Assembly (NCBI GenBank): GCA_965221145.1
Contig: OZ244877.1
Coordinates: 5,146,001 to 5,210,000 of the forward strand
DNA: 64,000 nt
DNA from: Bin5 sp965221145
GTDB lineage: Bacteria > Chloroflexota > Anaerolineae > Caldilineales > Caldilineaceae
Direction of reading: 5' to 3'
The notes beneath the pieces are model-generated. The model did no database searches and was not told the DNA's origin. It saw only the letters and a program-made list of their open reading frames with translations. The stretch's first letter is position 1. Each line of letters starts with the position of its first letter. The translations under genes and the position numbers were made by a program. Shown here in pieces: positions 28,998 through 38,315 of this stretch.

Positions 28998-29909
28998 TCA
29001 GGAAGACTGTCGGCGCAGTCGGGCCAGTTCGGCTTCCATCGCTTGCATCCGCGCTTCGGCTTCGCGTCGGGCGGCGGCTTCGCTATCGGCCCGTTGCTCT
29101 GCCTCTTGGCGAGCGGCAGCTTCGGCTGCAACTGCGGCAACAGAGGCCTGATACTTCAGAAGCACATATCCCCGATACACCTCGTCCAGCGCAAGCTCCT
29201 CCAACTCCGGCATCTCATGCAGGTCCCGAAGCCGAAACTGGAAGCCGGGCAGCACCTCCGAACGGATCACCCCTTCGGCGTCGGGCTGAATCTCTTCGTA
29301 ATGACCCGCTGGCGTGAGACAGTAGAAGTGCATATGTTCGCCGCTGGGATCGAGAATCGTGTACTCCTTCACCCCGGCCAGGGCGTAGTCCCTCTTTTTC
29401 TCCTCCGTATCCCGCAGCACCTCTGTCTGCGTGGAATCGGACAGAAACTCCACAACGGCGTCGCAGACTCCCTCAAAGGAGCGTTGGTCAATATGTCCCC
29501 AAGAGACCGGGTTGCTGTTCAGAATCACGCCGATGTCCGGCTTGCGCACCGCTCTGCGCATCCTCGACGACTCCTCAGAGTCCGTCATCGTCAGGAGGAA
29601 GCCGGTCTCCATATTGATCAGCTTCGCGATGCCGTGCGTATTGACATACTGGCGCAGGAGAGCAAGAAACCAGTTTCCGAGATCGAGTTGCGGCGCATTG
29701 GCCAAGGGTTTTGCCTCCAATATGCCGTTGTTCCATTCATAGCTGACGTCGATGTCCGGGTAGGGATGTTCATACCACTTGGCCCAGTACTCTTCCAAGG
29801 TGACACGGCGTCCTTCATCCGGCGCGAATGGATTGACCAACTTAGCGCGGCCGTTCGCCTGCTCTACCTGCTCCTGATGCAGGTCACGCAACACCTCAGT
29901 TGATTCCAT
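28998..29909 (-). CDS. Uma2 family (DUF820) endonuclease-like protein
   Basis: 303 residues. The Uma2 fold, a PD-(D/E)XK nuclease relative, is recognised from EYWAKWYEHPYPDIDVSYEWNNGILEAKPL, RKPDIGVILN (acidic PD), and VVEFLSDSTQTEVLRDTEEKKRDYALAGVKEYTILDP with the E-x-K-like pattern. About 60 C-terminal residues form an Ala/Glu/Arg-rich coiled coil (AAARQEAEQRADSEAA), a common appendage in this family. The family is expanded in Chloroflexota and cyanobacteria; role unknown, nuclease activity is expected but not shown. The ATG at 29909 has GGGGAGG just upstream. Confidence 0.88.
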   Translation of the reverse strand: MESTEVLRDLHQEQVEQANGRAKLVNPFAPDEGRRVTLEEYWAKWYEHPYPDIDVSYEWNNGILEAKPLANAPQLDLGNWFLALLRQYVNTHGIAKLINMETGFLLTMTDSEESSRMRRAVRKPDIGVILNSNPVSWGHIDQRSFEGVCDAVVEFLSDSTQTEVLRDTEEKKRDYALAGVKEYTILDPSGEHMHFYCLTPAGHYEEIQPDAEGVIRSEVLPGFQFRLRDLHEMPELEELALDEVYRGYVLLKYQASVAAVAAEAAARQEAEQRADSEAAARREAEARMQAMEAELARLRRQSS

Positions 29910-30024
29910 ACCTCCCCTCCGTCCCTGCGCGCGATAGTGGATTTGCGGAGATTCTATCACGATTCCCGTTCCGAGCGGTAACGGGCGGTCCGCCACCATC
30001 CCAAGGTGGTTGCCTGTCCTGCGG

Positions 30025-30504
30025 CTACCCCTCACGCGCGGCCAACGTGCGCCGGATCTGATCCAGGTGCGCTTCGCCGTGCGCCGCGTACAGGTCGAGC
30101 TGCCTGGCGAGGGTGACGGCGCCGCTCTCCGGGTGAAGGCCGGTGCGCTGCCATGCCTCCTCCGGCAGATTTTCCCAGAACTGAACCCAGCGGGCGTGGA
30201 GGGCCTTCAGCAGCGTCAACGAGTTTGACAGGTCCGCGCCGCTGCCGTCGGCGAGCCTGGCCCAAGCGCCTTCGTCGTAAGGCTTCAGGGTGGGATTCTC
30301 CTCGGTCGCCATCAGCTTGCAGCGCACATAGCTGTTGATGTGGGAATCCACAAGATGATGGACATTCTGGGCCACCGTCCATTCGTCGGCCAGTGGCCTT
30401 GCGGTCAACTCTTCCGGCGCAAGCTCGGCTACCAACTCCTCCAGCTGCTGCGGCAGGCGACGAACCTTTTCGACTGCCTCTCTACGGGCGCCGGATACAG
30501 ACAT
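30025..30504 (-). CDS. DinB-like four-helix-bundle protein
   Basis: 159 residues. The pattern is of DinB/YfiT-like metal proteins: PLADEWTVAQNVHHLVDSHINSY gives the first His pair, and the C-terminal YAAHGEAHLDQIRRTL gives the His ligands of the third site. These proteins bind a divalent metal and several catalyse thiol-dependent transfer reactions; no specific role can be assigned. It lies between Uma2 and the FG-GAP gene on the same strand with short gaps. Confidence 0.85.
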   Translation of the reverse strand: MSVSGARREAVEKVRRLPQQLEELVAELAPEELTARPLADEWTVAQNVHHLVDSHINSYVRCKLMATEENPTLKPYDEGAWARLADGSGADLSNSLTLLKALHARWVQFWENLPEEAWQRTGLHPESGAVTLARQLDLYAAHGEAHLDQIRRTLAAREG

Positions 30505-30576
30505 GACTATCTATCCTCATAGTGTGGCCGGGCATTGAACATGGAGCGCGTGGCTGCGCCCAGCCGTTGTTTTTCC

Positions 30577-32352
30577 CTATTCAGTGTTTGCTCTGACAAC
30601 TGTGAGCTGCTGACCTGCACCCGGTCCTGTCACGGTGGACCAGTTCCCGTCGGGCCAGCGGATCAGCAGCCAGCGCAGTTCGGCGCCCGAAGGAAGGCCA
30701 AAGTGCAGCTGACCCGGGTCGCTGGACAGGTAGCCGCGCGTGACGCGCACATCGCGGCGCAGACGGCCATCAGATGTCTCCAGAATGACCGTGGCGCCGA
30801 TGGCGGCCGGATTGGCGCTGCCGGGCTGGCGCAGTTCGACCTGCAACGATTCGCCGCCGCACAAGCGATTCTCAAACAGTTGGGCATTGCCGCGCAGATT
30901 GTTGACGACGATGTCCAGGTCTCCGTCACCGTCCAGGTCGCCTTGGGCCGCGCCGCGTCCGCCCCGCTCGCTGCCCAACCCCCAATCCGGCATCCGCTCG
31001 AAACTGCCTCCGGTATTGCGCAGAGCCTGATTGCGCTCGACCAGTTCATGCTCCTGCAGATGGGCGAAAGTCGTGGACTCGGCAAAGCCGTTGACGATGT
31101 AGAGATCGAGCTGCCCGTCCTGGTCCAGGTCACCGAACAGGCTGGACCAACTCCAACCGGTGGCGTCCAGTTCCCGCTCGCGCCCGCGGTTTTGGAATCC
31201 GCTCTGCTGGTCCGCCACCAGCAGCACATTCTCCATCCGCTGCGGATCGCCGGCTGGCATGGGGGGATGTTCTGCCTCCATCAGAGGCGCCCATGCGCGC
31301 ATCGTTTCGTCGCTCATGTCGAACGGCTTCATGTCGGTGGCAAAGAGCGCCGGTTTGCCGGCGTTGTCCACGTCGGCCAAGTCAAAGCTCATCGTGCTGT
31401 GGGTCGTCTCCGGAAAGATCGTCTCCAACCGCCAGCCGTCTGCGGCATTGCGCCAGAACTCATCGGGCAGGGCGAAATCGTTGCCGACCAGCAGATCCGG
31501 CCGGCCGTCGCCGTCTTCGTCCCAGATGGTGATGGCCAGGGCCTGGGCCTCTGTAGAGAGCCGCTGGGCGCGGAAACCGTCCGCCTCGTTCCAGTGGAGA
31601 TAGACCCCGCCCTCGTCGTTGAGCAGATACTCGTTGCCCAACTCGGTCAGCAGCCCGATGTCATAGGAGGCGCTCGCTGCGTCCAGATCGCCGTCCCCGT
31701 CGAGGTCCGCCCAGTCCATGGCGTAGGCGGGCTTGGAAAGGCCGTTTACAAACTCCTGCACAAAGCGGCCGGGCGTGTCCGCCGCGAGGTCTGCGCCGCG
31801 GTTGCGCCAGAAATTGACCGCGCCGCCGACGCGTGTCAGCGCGAGATCGGTCCAGCCGTCCCCGTCCACATCGACGGCAGCCACCGCCCGCGTGCGCCCG
31901 ATCGGCATCTGCTCGTGGCGGAAGCGCAGGCCGCCTTCATTCCAGAAGATCGAATTGGGGTTATCGTAGTTGCCGAGAACCAGATCGAGATCGCCATCAT
32001 TGTCAAGATCGTTGATGGCAACCCCGGCCCCGTTCGCCTCGTACATGCGGATGATGCCATCGGCGGTCGTCGTAATGTGGGGCAGGTCGTGGGTGATGAA
32101 TTGGTCAACACAGGCATCGACGGCCGGCCCGGTCGGTTCAGCGCGGACTGAAACGGGTACCGTCAGACCAAGTGGATCGGATCCCGCCGCGCAGCCGCTA
32201 AGCGCCAGACAGAAAATGATCAGCAAGACACCGGTGGCTAGTGACCGCTGGCCGCGGGCCGCTGCAGTTGGTCGCGCCGGGTCGTTCGAAGCGCCAGCGC
32301 GTTTCCGCAAGAGGATCGCAGAACTCCGCTGTCCATTCCCATACAAATTCAT
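30577..32352 (-). CDS. FG-GAP/VCBS repeat lipoprotein with ASPIC/UnbV domain
   Basis: 591 residues. An N-terminal signal and lipobox (ATGVLLIIFCLALSGC) predict a surface lipoprotein. At least six calcium-binding DxDxDGxxD repeats follow (DLDNDGDLD, DVDGDGWTD, DLDGDGDLD, DEDGDGRPD, DLDQDGQLD, DLDGDGDLD) forming a beta-propeller. The last 90 residues, from SLQVELRQPGSANPAAIGATV to RWLLIRWPDG, are the ASPIC/UnbV domain of CRTAC1-like proteins. Likely role is extracellular binding or adhesion. The start at 32352 is chosen because GGGAGACGG precedes it; upstream frame runs into the repeat array. Confidence 0.9.
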   Translation of the reverse strand: MNLYGNGQRSSAILLRKRAGASNDPARPTAAARGQRSLATGVLLIIFCLALSGCAAGSDPLGLTVPVSVRAEPTGPAVDACVDQFITHDLPHITTTADGIIRMYEANGAGVAINDLDNDGDLDLVLGNYDNPNSIFWNEGGLRFRHEQMPIGRTRAVAAVDVDGDGWTDLALTRVGGAVNFWRNRGADLAADTPGRFVQEFVNGLSKPAYAMDWADLDGDGDLDAASASYDIGLLTELGNEYLLNDEGGVYLHWNEADGFRAQRLSTEAQALAITIWDEDGDGRPDLLVGNDFALPDEFWRNAADGWRLETIFPETTHSTMSFDLADVDNAGKPALFATDMKPFDMSDETMRAWAPLMEAEHPPMPAGDPQRMENVLLVADQQSGFQNRGRERELDATGWSWSSLFGDLDQDGQLDLYIVNGFAESTTFAHLQEHELVERNQALRNTGGSFERMPDWGLGSERGGRGAAQGDLDGDGDLDIVVNNLRGNAQLFENRLCGGESLQVELRQPGSANPAAIGATVILETSDGRLRRDVRVTRGYLSSDPGQLHFGLPSGAELRWLLIRWPDGNWSTVTGPGAGQQLTVVRANTE

Positions 32353-32389
32353 GGATCCGTCTCCCAATTGAAATGCAGATGAGGGCGAT

Positions 32390-32456
32390 TGAAGGCCAGG
32401 TTCCGGCCTTCGCCAAGTGCATGGCAGATGTGGTCGGCTCAGGCCGGACCGCACCC
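32390..32456. repeat. Long GCGCCCC-family palindromic repeat, array copy 1
   Basis: Shares CCAGGTTCCGGCCTTCGCCA and the GGTCGGCTCAGGCCGGACC half with the next two copies; outer arms degraded. Confidence 0.75.
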
Positions 32457-32486
32457 TCTCCAAGGATGCGGGAATATCGTTGCAAT

Positions 32487-32557
32487 GCGCCCCAGGTTCC
32501 GGCCTTCGCCAAGTGCATGGCAGATGCGGTCGGCTCAAGCCGGACCGAAAGGGGCGG
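32487..32557. repeat. Long GCGCCCC-family palindromic repeat, array copy 2
   Basis: 71 bases from GCGCCCCAGGTTCCGG to CGAAAGGGGCG; nearly identical to copy 3. Confidence 0.85.
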
Positions 32558-32566
32558 TGTTACAGT

Positions 32567-32637
32567 GCGCCCCAGGTTCCGGCCTTCGCCAAGTGCATGG
32601 CAGATGCGGTCGGCTCAAGCCGGACCAAAAGGGGCGC
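32567..32637. repeat. Long GCGCCCC-family palindromic repeat, array copy 3
   Basis: 71 bases, GCGCCCCAGG at the left and AAAAGGGGCGC at the right; only nine bases separate it from copy 2. Confidence 0.85.
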
Positions 32638-32853
32638 GAAGTATGTGCAGTATATGCAGAAGGGATTGGGCTGTCAATGCGTGACGGGCGGAGAGGGAGC
32701 GAGCAGGCCTTGCGCCTCTCGCTTATAACTCCACTTGCCCGCTTCCAGGTTCTTGTGTATTCTACGTCGGTTGCATAACGGGCAATTCAAAAAATCAGTG
32801 GAACGTTCACGCCGCGAGCCACTGTCCACCATCCACCATTTACTAAAGCAACA

Positions 32854-35478
32854 ATGTCAAAATTAGTCATTGTAGAATCGCCAACAAAAGCCAGAACCAT
32901 CCGCAGCTTCTTGCCCAAAGGCTATCAGGTCAAGGCCAGTATGGGCCATGTCCGCGACCTGCCGGCCTCTGCCGCCGAGATTCCCTCCAAAGTGAAGGGG
33001 GAGGCTTGGGCGCGCCTTGGCGTCAAGGTGGAGGACGACTTCGAGCCGCTCTATGTCGTTCCGTCGGACAAGAAAAAAGTTATCTCCGAACTGAAGACGG
33101 CGCTCAAAGGGGCGGATGAGCTTCTCCTCGCCACTGACGAGGACCGGGAAGGGGAGAGCATCGGCTGGCACCTCTATGAAGTGCTGAAGCCCAAGGTTCC
33201 GGTCAGACGGATGGTATTTCACGAAATCACCAAAGAGGCGATCGAACAGGCTCTGAACAAGACCCGTTCCATCGACAACGATCTGGTGCGCGCCCAGGAG
33301 ACCCGGCGTATCCTCGACCGGCTGGTCGGCTATACGATCTCGCCGCTGCTGTGGAAGAAGATCGCGCCCAAGCTGTCGGCCGGCCGTGTGCAGAGTGTGG
33401 CCGTCCGTCTGCTGGTGCTGCGGGAACGGGAGCGGCGCGCATTTGTCAGCGGCTCCTACTGGGATCTGAAGGCCCAGCTCAGCAAACGCCCGGACAGAGC
33501 AGCGCACCATTTCGAGGCCACGCTGGTCTCCGTCGACGGTACGCGGGTGGCCAGCGGCCGCGATTTCGACGAATCCACCGGACGTATCGCCGCCGGCAAG
33601 AAGGTGCTCCTGCTGGATGAGGAGCAGACCAAGGCGCTGCAACAGAGCCTCCGAGACGGCAGATGGGCCGTGCATTCGACCGACAGCTCGGAACTGTCCC
33701 GTTCGCCGGCGCCGCCCTTCACCACCAGCACGCTGCAACAGGAGGCCAACCGCAAGCGCGGGTGGGGCGCCCAACGCACGATGCGGGTGGCCCAGTCCCT
33801 TTACGAAAACGGCTATATCACCTATATGCGTACCGATTCTGTCCATCTGAGCGACGAGGCTGTCAACGCCGCCCGCCGCCGCGTGCAGGAGCGCTACGGC
33901 GAGCAGTTTCTGACGCCGAAGCCGCGCCGCTACAAGACGAAGTCCAAGGGCGCGCAGGAGGCTCACGAGGCGATTCGTCCGGCCGGCAGCGCTATGCGCC
34001 CGGTGGACACGCTCCCCCTTTCCGGCGATGAGGCTACGCTCTACGATATGATCTGGAAGCGGACGGTCGCCACGCAGATGGCAAACGCCCGTCTGCGTTC
34101 CACGACGGTGATGGTCAGCGCCACGCCCCGGCTCGAAAACGGCGCGGGCGCTGTCGAGGAGGCTCTCTTCCGCGCATCGGGGCGGGAGATCCTCTTTCCC
34201 GGCTTCTTTCGCGCCTATGTCGAAGGCTCCGACGACCCCGACGCCGCCATCGAAAACCAGGAATCGCCTTTGCCGCCTCTGACAGTGGATGAGGAGGTAG
34301 ACTGCCGCGAGCTGGAGGCTGTCGGTCATGCGACCAAGCCGCCGGCCCGCTTCACCGAAGCCACGCTGGTCAAGGCATTGGAGACGGAAGGCATCGGCCG
34401 CCCAAGCACCTACGCCACCATCATCGACACGATCCAGAACCGGGGCTATGTCTTCAAGCAGCGCCGGGAACTGGTGCCCACATTCGTCGCTTTTGCGGTC
34501 GTCCAACTGCTGGAGGCGAATTTCAAGAATCTGGTGGACCTGAAGTTCACCGCGGAGATGGAGCAGACGCTTGATGACATCGCCGAGGGGGATGTCGACT
34601 GGCTCGACTATCTGCACCGCTTCTATCTGAGCGAGCAGGGATTGGAGAACCAGGTCAAGGAGAAGGAAAGCGCAATCGATCCCCGCAGCGCCAGTCAGGT
34701 CGACTTTCCCGACCTGGCGGTCGAGGTGCGCATCGGTCAGTTCGGGCCGTTTTTGGCGAAAGAGATCAACGGCGACAGACGCACATTCGGCCTGCCGGCC
34801 GATTTGCCGCCGGCCGATTTGGATGCGGCCGCGGTCGAAGCGCTGGTCGAAGCCAAACAGGAGGGGCCGATTGTCCTGGGCGCAGAGCCGGTGAGCGGCC
34901 AGCCAGTGCTGCTGAAGGATGGGCCATACGGCGCGTATGTGCAACTGGGCGAAGACAGCGCCGGCGCCAACAGCAAGGGCAAGAAAAAACCCAAACGAGC
35001 CAGCCTGTTGCGGGGCATGTCAAAGGCGGAAATGGACCTGCCGACCGCGTTGCAACTCCTCAGCCTGCCGCGCGTGCTCGGCACACATCCCGAAGATGGA
35101 GAAGAGGTGCGCGCCAGCGTGGGGCGGTATGGGCCGTATGTCGTCCACAACAGGATGTATGTTAGCCTCAAACCGCCGGACAATGTGCTGGAGATAGACC
35201 TGCCGCGCGCGCTGACGTTGATCAAGGAGGCGCCGGACAGGAAACGCAATAGCTCGACGCGCACCGTCCTGAAGGAGTTGGGCTCGCATCCCGGTGACGG
35301 CGACCCCATCCGCGTGCTGGACGGGCGCTACGGTCCCTACGTCAACCACAAGCGCACCAACGCCACCGTGCCCAAGGAAGCGGATCCCCAGAGCATCACC
35401 CTGGAGCAGGCGTTGCAGATGCTGGCTGAACGCGAGAGCAAAGGGAGAAGCAAGGGCAGCCGCAGGAAGAAAAGGTAG
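32854..35478 (+). CDS. topA: DNA topoisomerase I (type IA)
   Basis: 874 residues. The TOPRIM domain starts at KLVIVESPTKARTI and includes the DEDREGE acidic motif (LATDEDREGESIGWH). The catalytic tyrosine is Y324 in GYITYMRTDS, and LVRAQETRRILDRLVGYTISPLLWKK is the domain II signature. The C-terminus has no tetracysteine zinc fingers; instead it carries four glycine-rich topoisomerase C-terminal repeats (each with GPYGAYVQL- or GRYGPYVNH-like cores) and a Lys/Arg-rich tail. It relaxes negative supercoils during transcription and replication. No clear Shine-Dalgarno precedes the ATG. Full length and intact. Confidence 0.97.
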   Translation: MSKLVIVESPTKARTIRSFLPKGYQVKASMGHVRDLPASAAEIPSKVKGEAWARLGVKVEDDFEPLYVVPSDKKKVISELKTALKGADELLLATDEDREGESIGWHLYEVLKPKVPVRRMVFHEITKEAIEQALNKTRSIDNDLVRAQETRRILDRLVGYTISPLLWKKIAPKLSAGRVQSVAVRLLVLRERERRAFVSGSYWDLKAQLSKRPDRAAHHFEATLVSVDGTRVASGRDFDESTGRIAAGKKVLLLDEEQTKALQQSLRDGRWAVHSTDSSELSRSPAPPFTTSTLQQEANRKRGWGAQRTMRVAQSLYENGYITYMRTDSVHLSDEAVNAARRRVQERYGEQFLTPKPRRYKTKSKGAQEAHEAIRPAGSAMRPVDTLPLSGDEATLYDMIWKRTVATQMANARLRSTTVMVSATPRLENGAGAVEEALFRASGREILFPGFFRAYVEGSDDPDAAIENQESPLPPLTVDEEVDCRELEAVGHATKPPARFTEATLVKALETEGIGRPSTYATIIDTIQNRGYVFKQRRELVPTFVAFAVVQLLEANFKNLVDLKFTAEMEQTLDDIAEGDVDWLDYLHRFYLSEQGLENQVKEKESAIDPRSASQVDFPDLAVEVRIGQFGPFLAKEINGDRRTFGLPADLPPADLDAAAVEALVEAKQEGPIVLGAEPVSGQPVLLKDGPYGAYVQLGEDSAGANSKGKKKPKRASLLRGMSKAEMDLPTALQLLSLPRVLGTHPEDGEEVRASVGRYGPYVVHNRMYVSLKPPDNVLEIDLPRALTLIKEAPDRKRNSSTRTVLKELGSHPGDGDPIRVLDGRYGPYVNHKRTNATVPKEADPQSITLEQALQMLAERESKGRSKGSRRKKR

Positions 35479-35852
35479 AGCAACTTCTGAAATCAGGGGA
35501 GGGAAAATATGGATTGGCTGGAACTTATCGGCCGCATTGACAACAACAATGTGGACGACCTCAATCTACCCAGACGCCTAATAGATCGGTTGAGAGAAGA
35601 CAACATCTATGGCAGAGTTCTGGGTGCCTGGTGGCCCCACCGGGTAGTGGATCCGTCTTGGCACATCTGGGCTAGGCCATGCATAATTCCGCACAGGCCC
35701 GACGGACTTTTCCTCATGGAGGCAAGAGTTCCCCATAGCCGAGGGAAATTCTTGAGAGGGAATGCCTCACTTGATAGCCAAAGGAATCATTTACAGATAT
35801 GCAGGGCAATTGCTCAGGCAGCCGCCAGTCTTCAGCAAGCAACCGGTATGCC

Positions 35853-36680
35853 GGTAGTGGTTATGTATTGACTGATGAGGCTCAATCCAGTAGGCTGGTT
35901 GTCGCCAAACACAAACCCAGCTACAAGAAAGAGCCTCATCATGATCACAAGTATTATCGTACACCGTTGTCCCCATTGCAACAGCGAAGACATCTGCAGA
36001 AATGGGCACGATTATAAGGGCGCCCAGAAGTATCACTGTCACAGATGCAAGAGCTACGGGACGCTGAATGCCAGGCAAGGCTATCGTGAGGAAGAGAAAG
36101 AGCTGATCTTGCGGGCTTACCAGGAACGCGCCAGCATGCGTGGTGTGGAACGCATCTTTGGCACGGCGCGCCAGACGCTGGCGCGTTGGCTACGGGACAA
36201 GGCGGCCCGGTTGCCAGCGCTGGAGGCAACTTTGTGGGCCGCTGCGCCGGACGACGTGCTGGAACTGGATGAGTTATGGTCATTTGTGGGCAAAAAGAGC
36301 AACCAACGCTGGGTCTGGATTGCCCTCTGTCGGCGCACCCGACAGGTCATCGCCTGCTTCATCGGCGACCGCAGCGCCGACAGTGGCCGGGCTTTGCGCC
36401 AACTCATCCCCCAAAGCTATCGTTCTTGTTGTTCCTGCAGCGACTTCTGGGAGGCGTATCAATTGGCCTTCGACGCCGCAACGCACCGCGCCGTGGGCAA
36501 GGAAACGGGTCAAACCGCCCACGTCGAGCGTTGGAACAACACCCTGCGCCAACGCTTGGCTCGCTTTGTGCGCAAAACTCTGTCTTTTTCCAAGTCCGAC
36601 CATTTCCACAAATTGGCCTTGAAGTTGTTCATCCATGATTACAACTTGCAGTGCCTATCAGTCAATGTGTAACCACCACC
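35853..36680. mobile_element. IS1-family insertion sequence with 9-bp target duplication
   Basis: 828 bases. Ends are inverted repeats starting GGTAGTGGTTATGTATTGAC on the left and matching with three mismatches on the right. CGGTATGCC is duplicated on both sides (35844-35852 and 36681-36689), the 9-bp length typical of IS1. A single transposase gene fills it. Confidence 0.93.
35941..36672 (+). CDS. IS1-family transposase, single reading frame
   Basis: 243 residues. The N-terminus is a zinc ribbon (CPHCNSEDICRNGHD ... YHCHRCKSYG) followed by a helix-turn-helix (SMRGVERIFGTARQTLARWL). The catalytic domain has DELWSFVGKK, CSDFWEAY and HVERWNNTLRQRLARFVRKTLSFSKS, the DDE pattern of IS1 InsB. 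In classical IS1 the domains are split between InsA and InsB with frameshifting; here they are one continuous frame. The start ATG follows a AAGAAAGAG sequence. The gene appears intact. Confidence 0.93.
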   Translation: MITSIIVHRCPHCNSEDICRNGHDYKGAQKYHCHRCKSYGTLNARQGYREEEKELILRAYQERASMRGVERIFGTARQTLARWLRDKAARLPALEATLWAAAPDDVLELDELWSFVGKKSNQRWVWIALCRRTRQVIACFIGDRSADSGRALRQLIPQSYRSCCSCSDFWEAYQLAFDAATHRAVGKETGQTAHVERWNNTLRQRLARFVRKTLSFSKSDHFHKLALKLFIHDYNLQCLSVNV

Positions 36681-36953
36681 CGGTATGCCTTGGGGTATAT
36701 CGCGGGCCCATCATTACCAGCTTTCAAACCGGATTGCCTGGGCTTGGCGGCTGGCACACTTGGATATCCCCGTCGTTCTGTACTACCGAAAATGTAAAAT
36801 CGATGACTACGTGGAGATTGTTCCCAGTGAATGGTGGGGGCGCTGGATGGAAATAGAGAATGAGCAGGGTGAGACAACGCCCTTGCTCCTCCTACCGAGA
36901 AATTATGAGAACTGCACTGCGGTGGAGGAGGCTCGATAACGCCGGGGGCACGC

Positions 36954-38234
36954 CTATCCCAACAGCGACAACGACCAGCCCAGCAGCGCGCCGCCGATGA
37001 CGACCCAGGCCGAGGCGACCCGCCAGCGCAGCACCGCGGCCGCGGCCAGCAGCGCAACCAGCGCAGCCGGCCAGGCCGTGACCACATCCGTCGTCAGGCG
37101 CAACAGCACCGCCGCCATCAACCCCACCGCGCTGACGTTCACCGCGTCCAGAAACGCGGCCATCCATGCCGAGCGCCGCAGGCGCGGCACGATCGGATTG
37201 AGTATGGCGACGAAGACGAATGAGGGCGCGAAGATCGCGGCCGCGCTGATGGCCGCGCCGGGGACCCCCGCCAGCACGTAGCCGATGAAAGCAGCCGTCG
37301 AGAGCACAGGCCCCGGCGTGAACTGGCCGATGGCGATGGCGTCCAGCAGTTGCTGCTGCGTCAGCCAGCCATACTCATGCACCAGTTCGCCCTCCAGAAA
37401 GGCCACCAGCACATAGCCGCTGCCGTAGAGCACGCTGCCCACTTTCAGAAAGAACAGCCCCAGCGCGCCCAGGCTCAGCGCGGGGACGGCCGCGGCCGCC
37501 AGGACAGCCAGTGCGCCCCTTTCGAGCAGGGGCGCATGTAACACTGTCTTGAGATGCGTCGCCGGCGCAACCTCCCCCCAGGGGGGCGCAAAGCGTCCGA
37601 CCGGCAGGGCCAACAACGCAGCGGCTCCGCTCCAGCCGCCCGCCGGCCGCAGAGCGAACATCCCCAGCACGCCGCCCGCTGCCAGCGACCAGAGCTCCGG
37701 CGCGCCCAGCAGTACGGCAGCCGCCACCGCGCCGCCGATGATGCCCAAGGCGATGCGCGTCTGCGTAGCCGCCTTCGGTTTCGAGGCCGTCCGCCCCAGC
37801 CGCCACAACGCCCCCAGAATCACCGCCAGAACAGCCGGCTTGATCCCCATCAGGAAGGGCTGCACGGCCGGCAACATGCCGAACTTCACATAAGCCCAGG
37901 CCAGCACTGTCGTCAGCGCGACGGCAGGCAGCACGAATGAGATACCGGCGGCGAGCAGCCCGGGCCAGCCGGCGCGCTGATAACCGATGTGAATCATCAT
38001 CTCGGTCGAATTGGGGCCGGGGATCAAATTGGTCGCGCCAACCAGGTCGAGAAAATGTTCCCGGCTCAGCCATTTGCGCCGCGTCACCGCCTCATCTTCC
38101 AGCATGGCGATGTGGCTGGCCGGTCCGCCAAAGCCGATAATCCCCAACTTGCCGCACAAACGGACAACTTCGCCAACGGTTCCCGTAGCCAGCTTTACTC
38201 TCCAATCACGAATTTTGATTGCCGCCGACTCCAT
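36954..38234 (-). CDS. chrA: Chromate transporter ChrA (two-domain), with in-frame palindrome
   Basis: 426 residues forming two homologous CHR domains. The first has KLGIIGFGGPASHIAMLEDEAVTRRKW and NLIPGPNSTEM; the second has FFLKVGSVLYGSGYVLVAFLEGELVHEYGWLT and IGQFTPGPVLSTA. These are the signature motifs of proton-linked chromate efflux carriers. About 10-12 membrane helices are predicted. The ATG at 38234 is preferred over an upstream TTG. Odd point: the stretch THLKTVLHAPLLERGALAVL between the domains contains a short GCGCCCC palindrome (37513-37535) in frame. Confidence 0.92.
   Translation of the reverse strand: MESAAIKIRDWRVKLATGTVGEVVRLCGKLGIIGFGGPASHIAMLEDEAVTRRKWLSREHFLDLVGATNLIPGPNSTEMMIHIGYQRAGWPGLLAAGISFVLPAVALTTVLAWAYVKFGMLPAVQPFLMGIKPAVLAVILGALWRLGRTASKPKAATQTRIALGIIGGAVAAAVLLGAPELWSLAAGGVLGMFALRPAGGWSGAAALLALPVGRFAPPWGEVAPATHLKTVLHAPLLERGALAVLAAAAVPALSLGALGLFFLKVGSVLYGSGYVLVAFLEGELVHEYGWLTQQQLLDAIAIGQFTPGPVLSTAAFIGYVLAGVPGAAISAAAIFAPSFVFVAILNPIVPRLRRSAWMAAFLDAVNVSAVGLMAAVLLRLTTDVVTAWPAALVALLAAAAVLRWRVASAWVVIGGALLGWSLSLLG
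37513..37535. repeat. Short GCGCCCC palindrome inside chrA
   Basis: 23 bases, GCGCCCC TTTCGAGCA GGGGCGC, in frame within the linker between the two CHR domains. Confidence 0.8.
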
Positions 38235-38315
38235 CTGCCGGACCTTGGCGGCAATCAAATCTATGCCGCTCTACGCGCCCAGAAACGCTCTCCATCCCGC
38301 TCGGCCAGCACTGTG

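Larger units (their letters stand above)
32353..32853. other. Intergenic region with a three-copy repeat array
   Basis: About 500 bases between the divergent FG-GAP and topA genes. Three long copies of the GCGCCCC family lie in the left half. Promoters for both genes should be here, but none was convincingly recognised. It ends with a CCACTGTCCACCATCCACC spacer before topA. Confidence 0.6.
35509..36939 (+). pseudogene. Hypothetical gene interrupted by IS1
   Basis: Codons 1-115 lie at 35509-35852 and the remainder at 36690-36939. Removing the IS and one target copy restores a continuous frame across the junction (ATGM-PWGISRA), giving a protein of about 198 residues with no recognised family. 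The N-terminal half contains LQICRAIAQAAASLQQATGM and the C-terminal half WAWRLAHLDIPVVLYYRKC, which looks like a small alpha/beta protein. It follows topA by 30 bases with GGGAGGG upstream of the ATG. The insertion truncates it to 120 residues. Confidence 0.8.

Noticed and set aside
32390..32637. Three regularly placed repeats that could suggest a CRISPR array
   Set aside because: Repeats are about 71 bases and internally palindromic, spacers are 9-30 bases and unequal, no cas genes are near, and single copies of the same repeat occur elsewhere (44099).
32863..34944. 693-residue open frame on the minus strand opposite topA
   Set aside because: Shadow of topA; composition of an antisense GC-rich frame, no start signal or motif.
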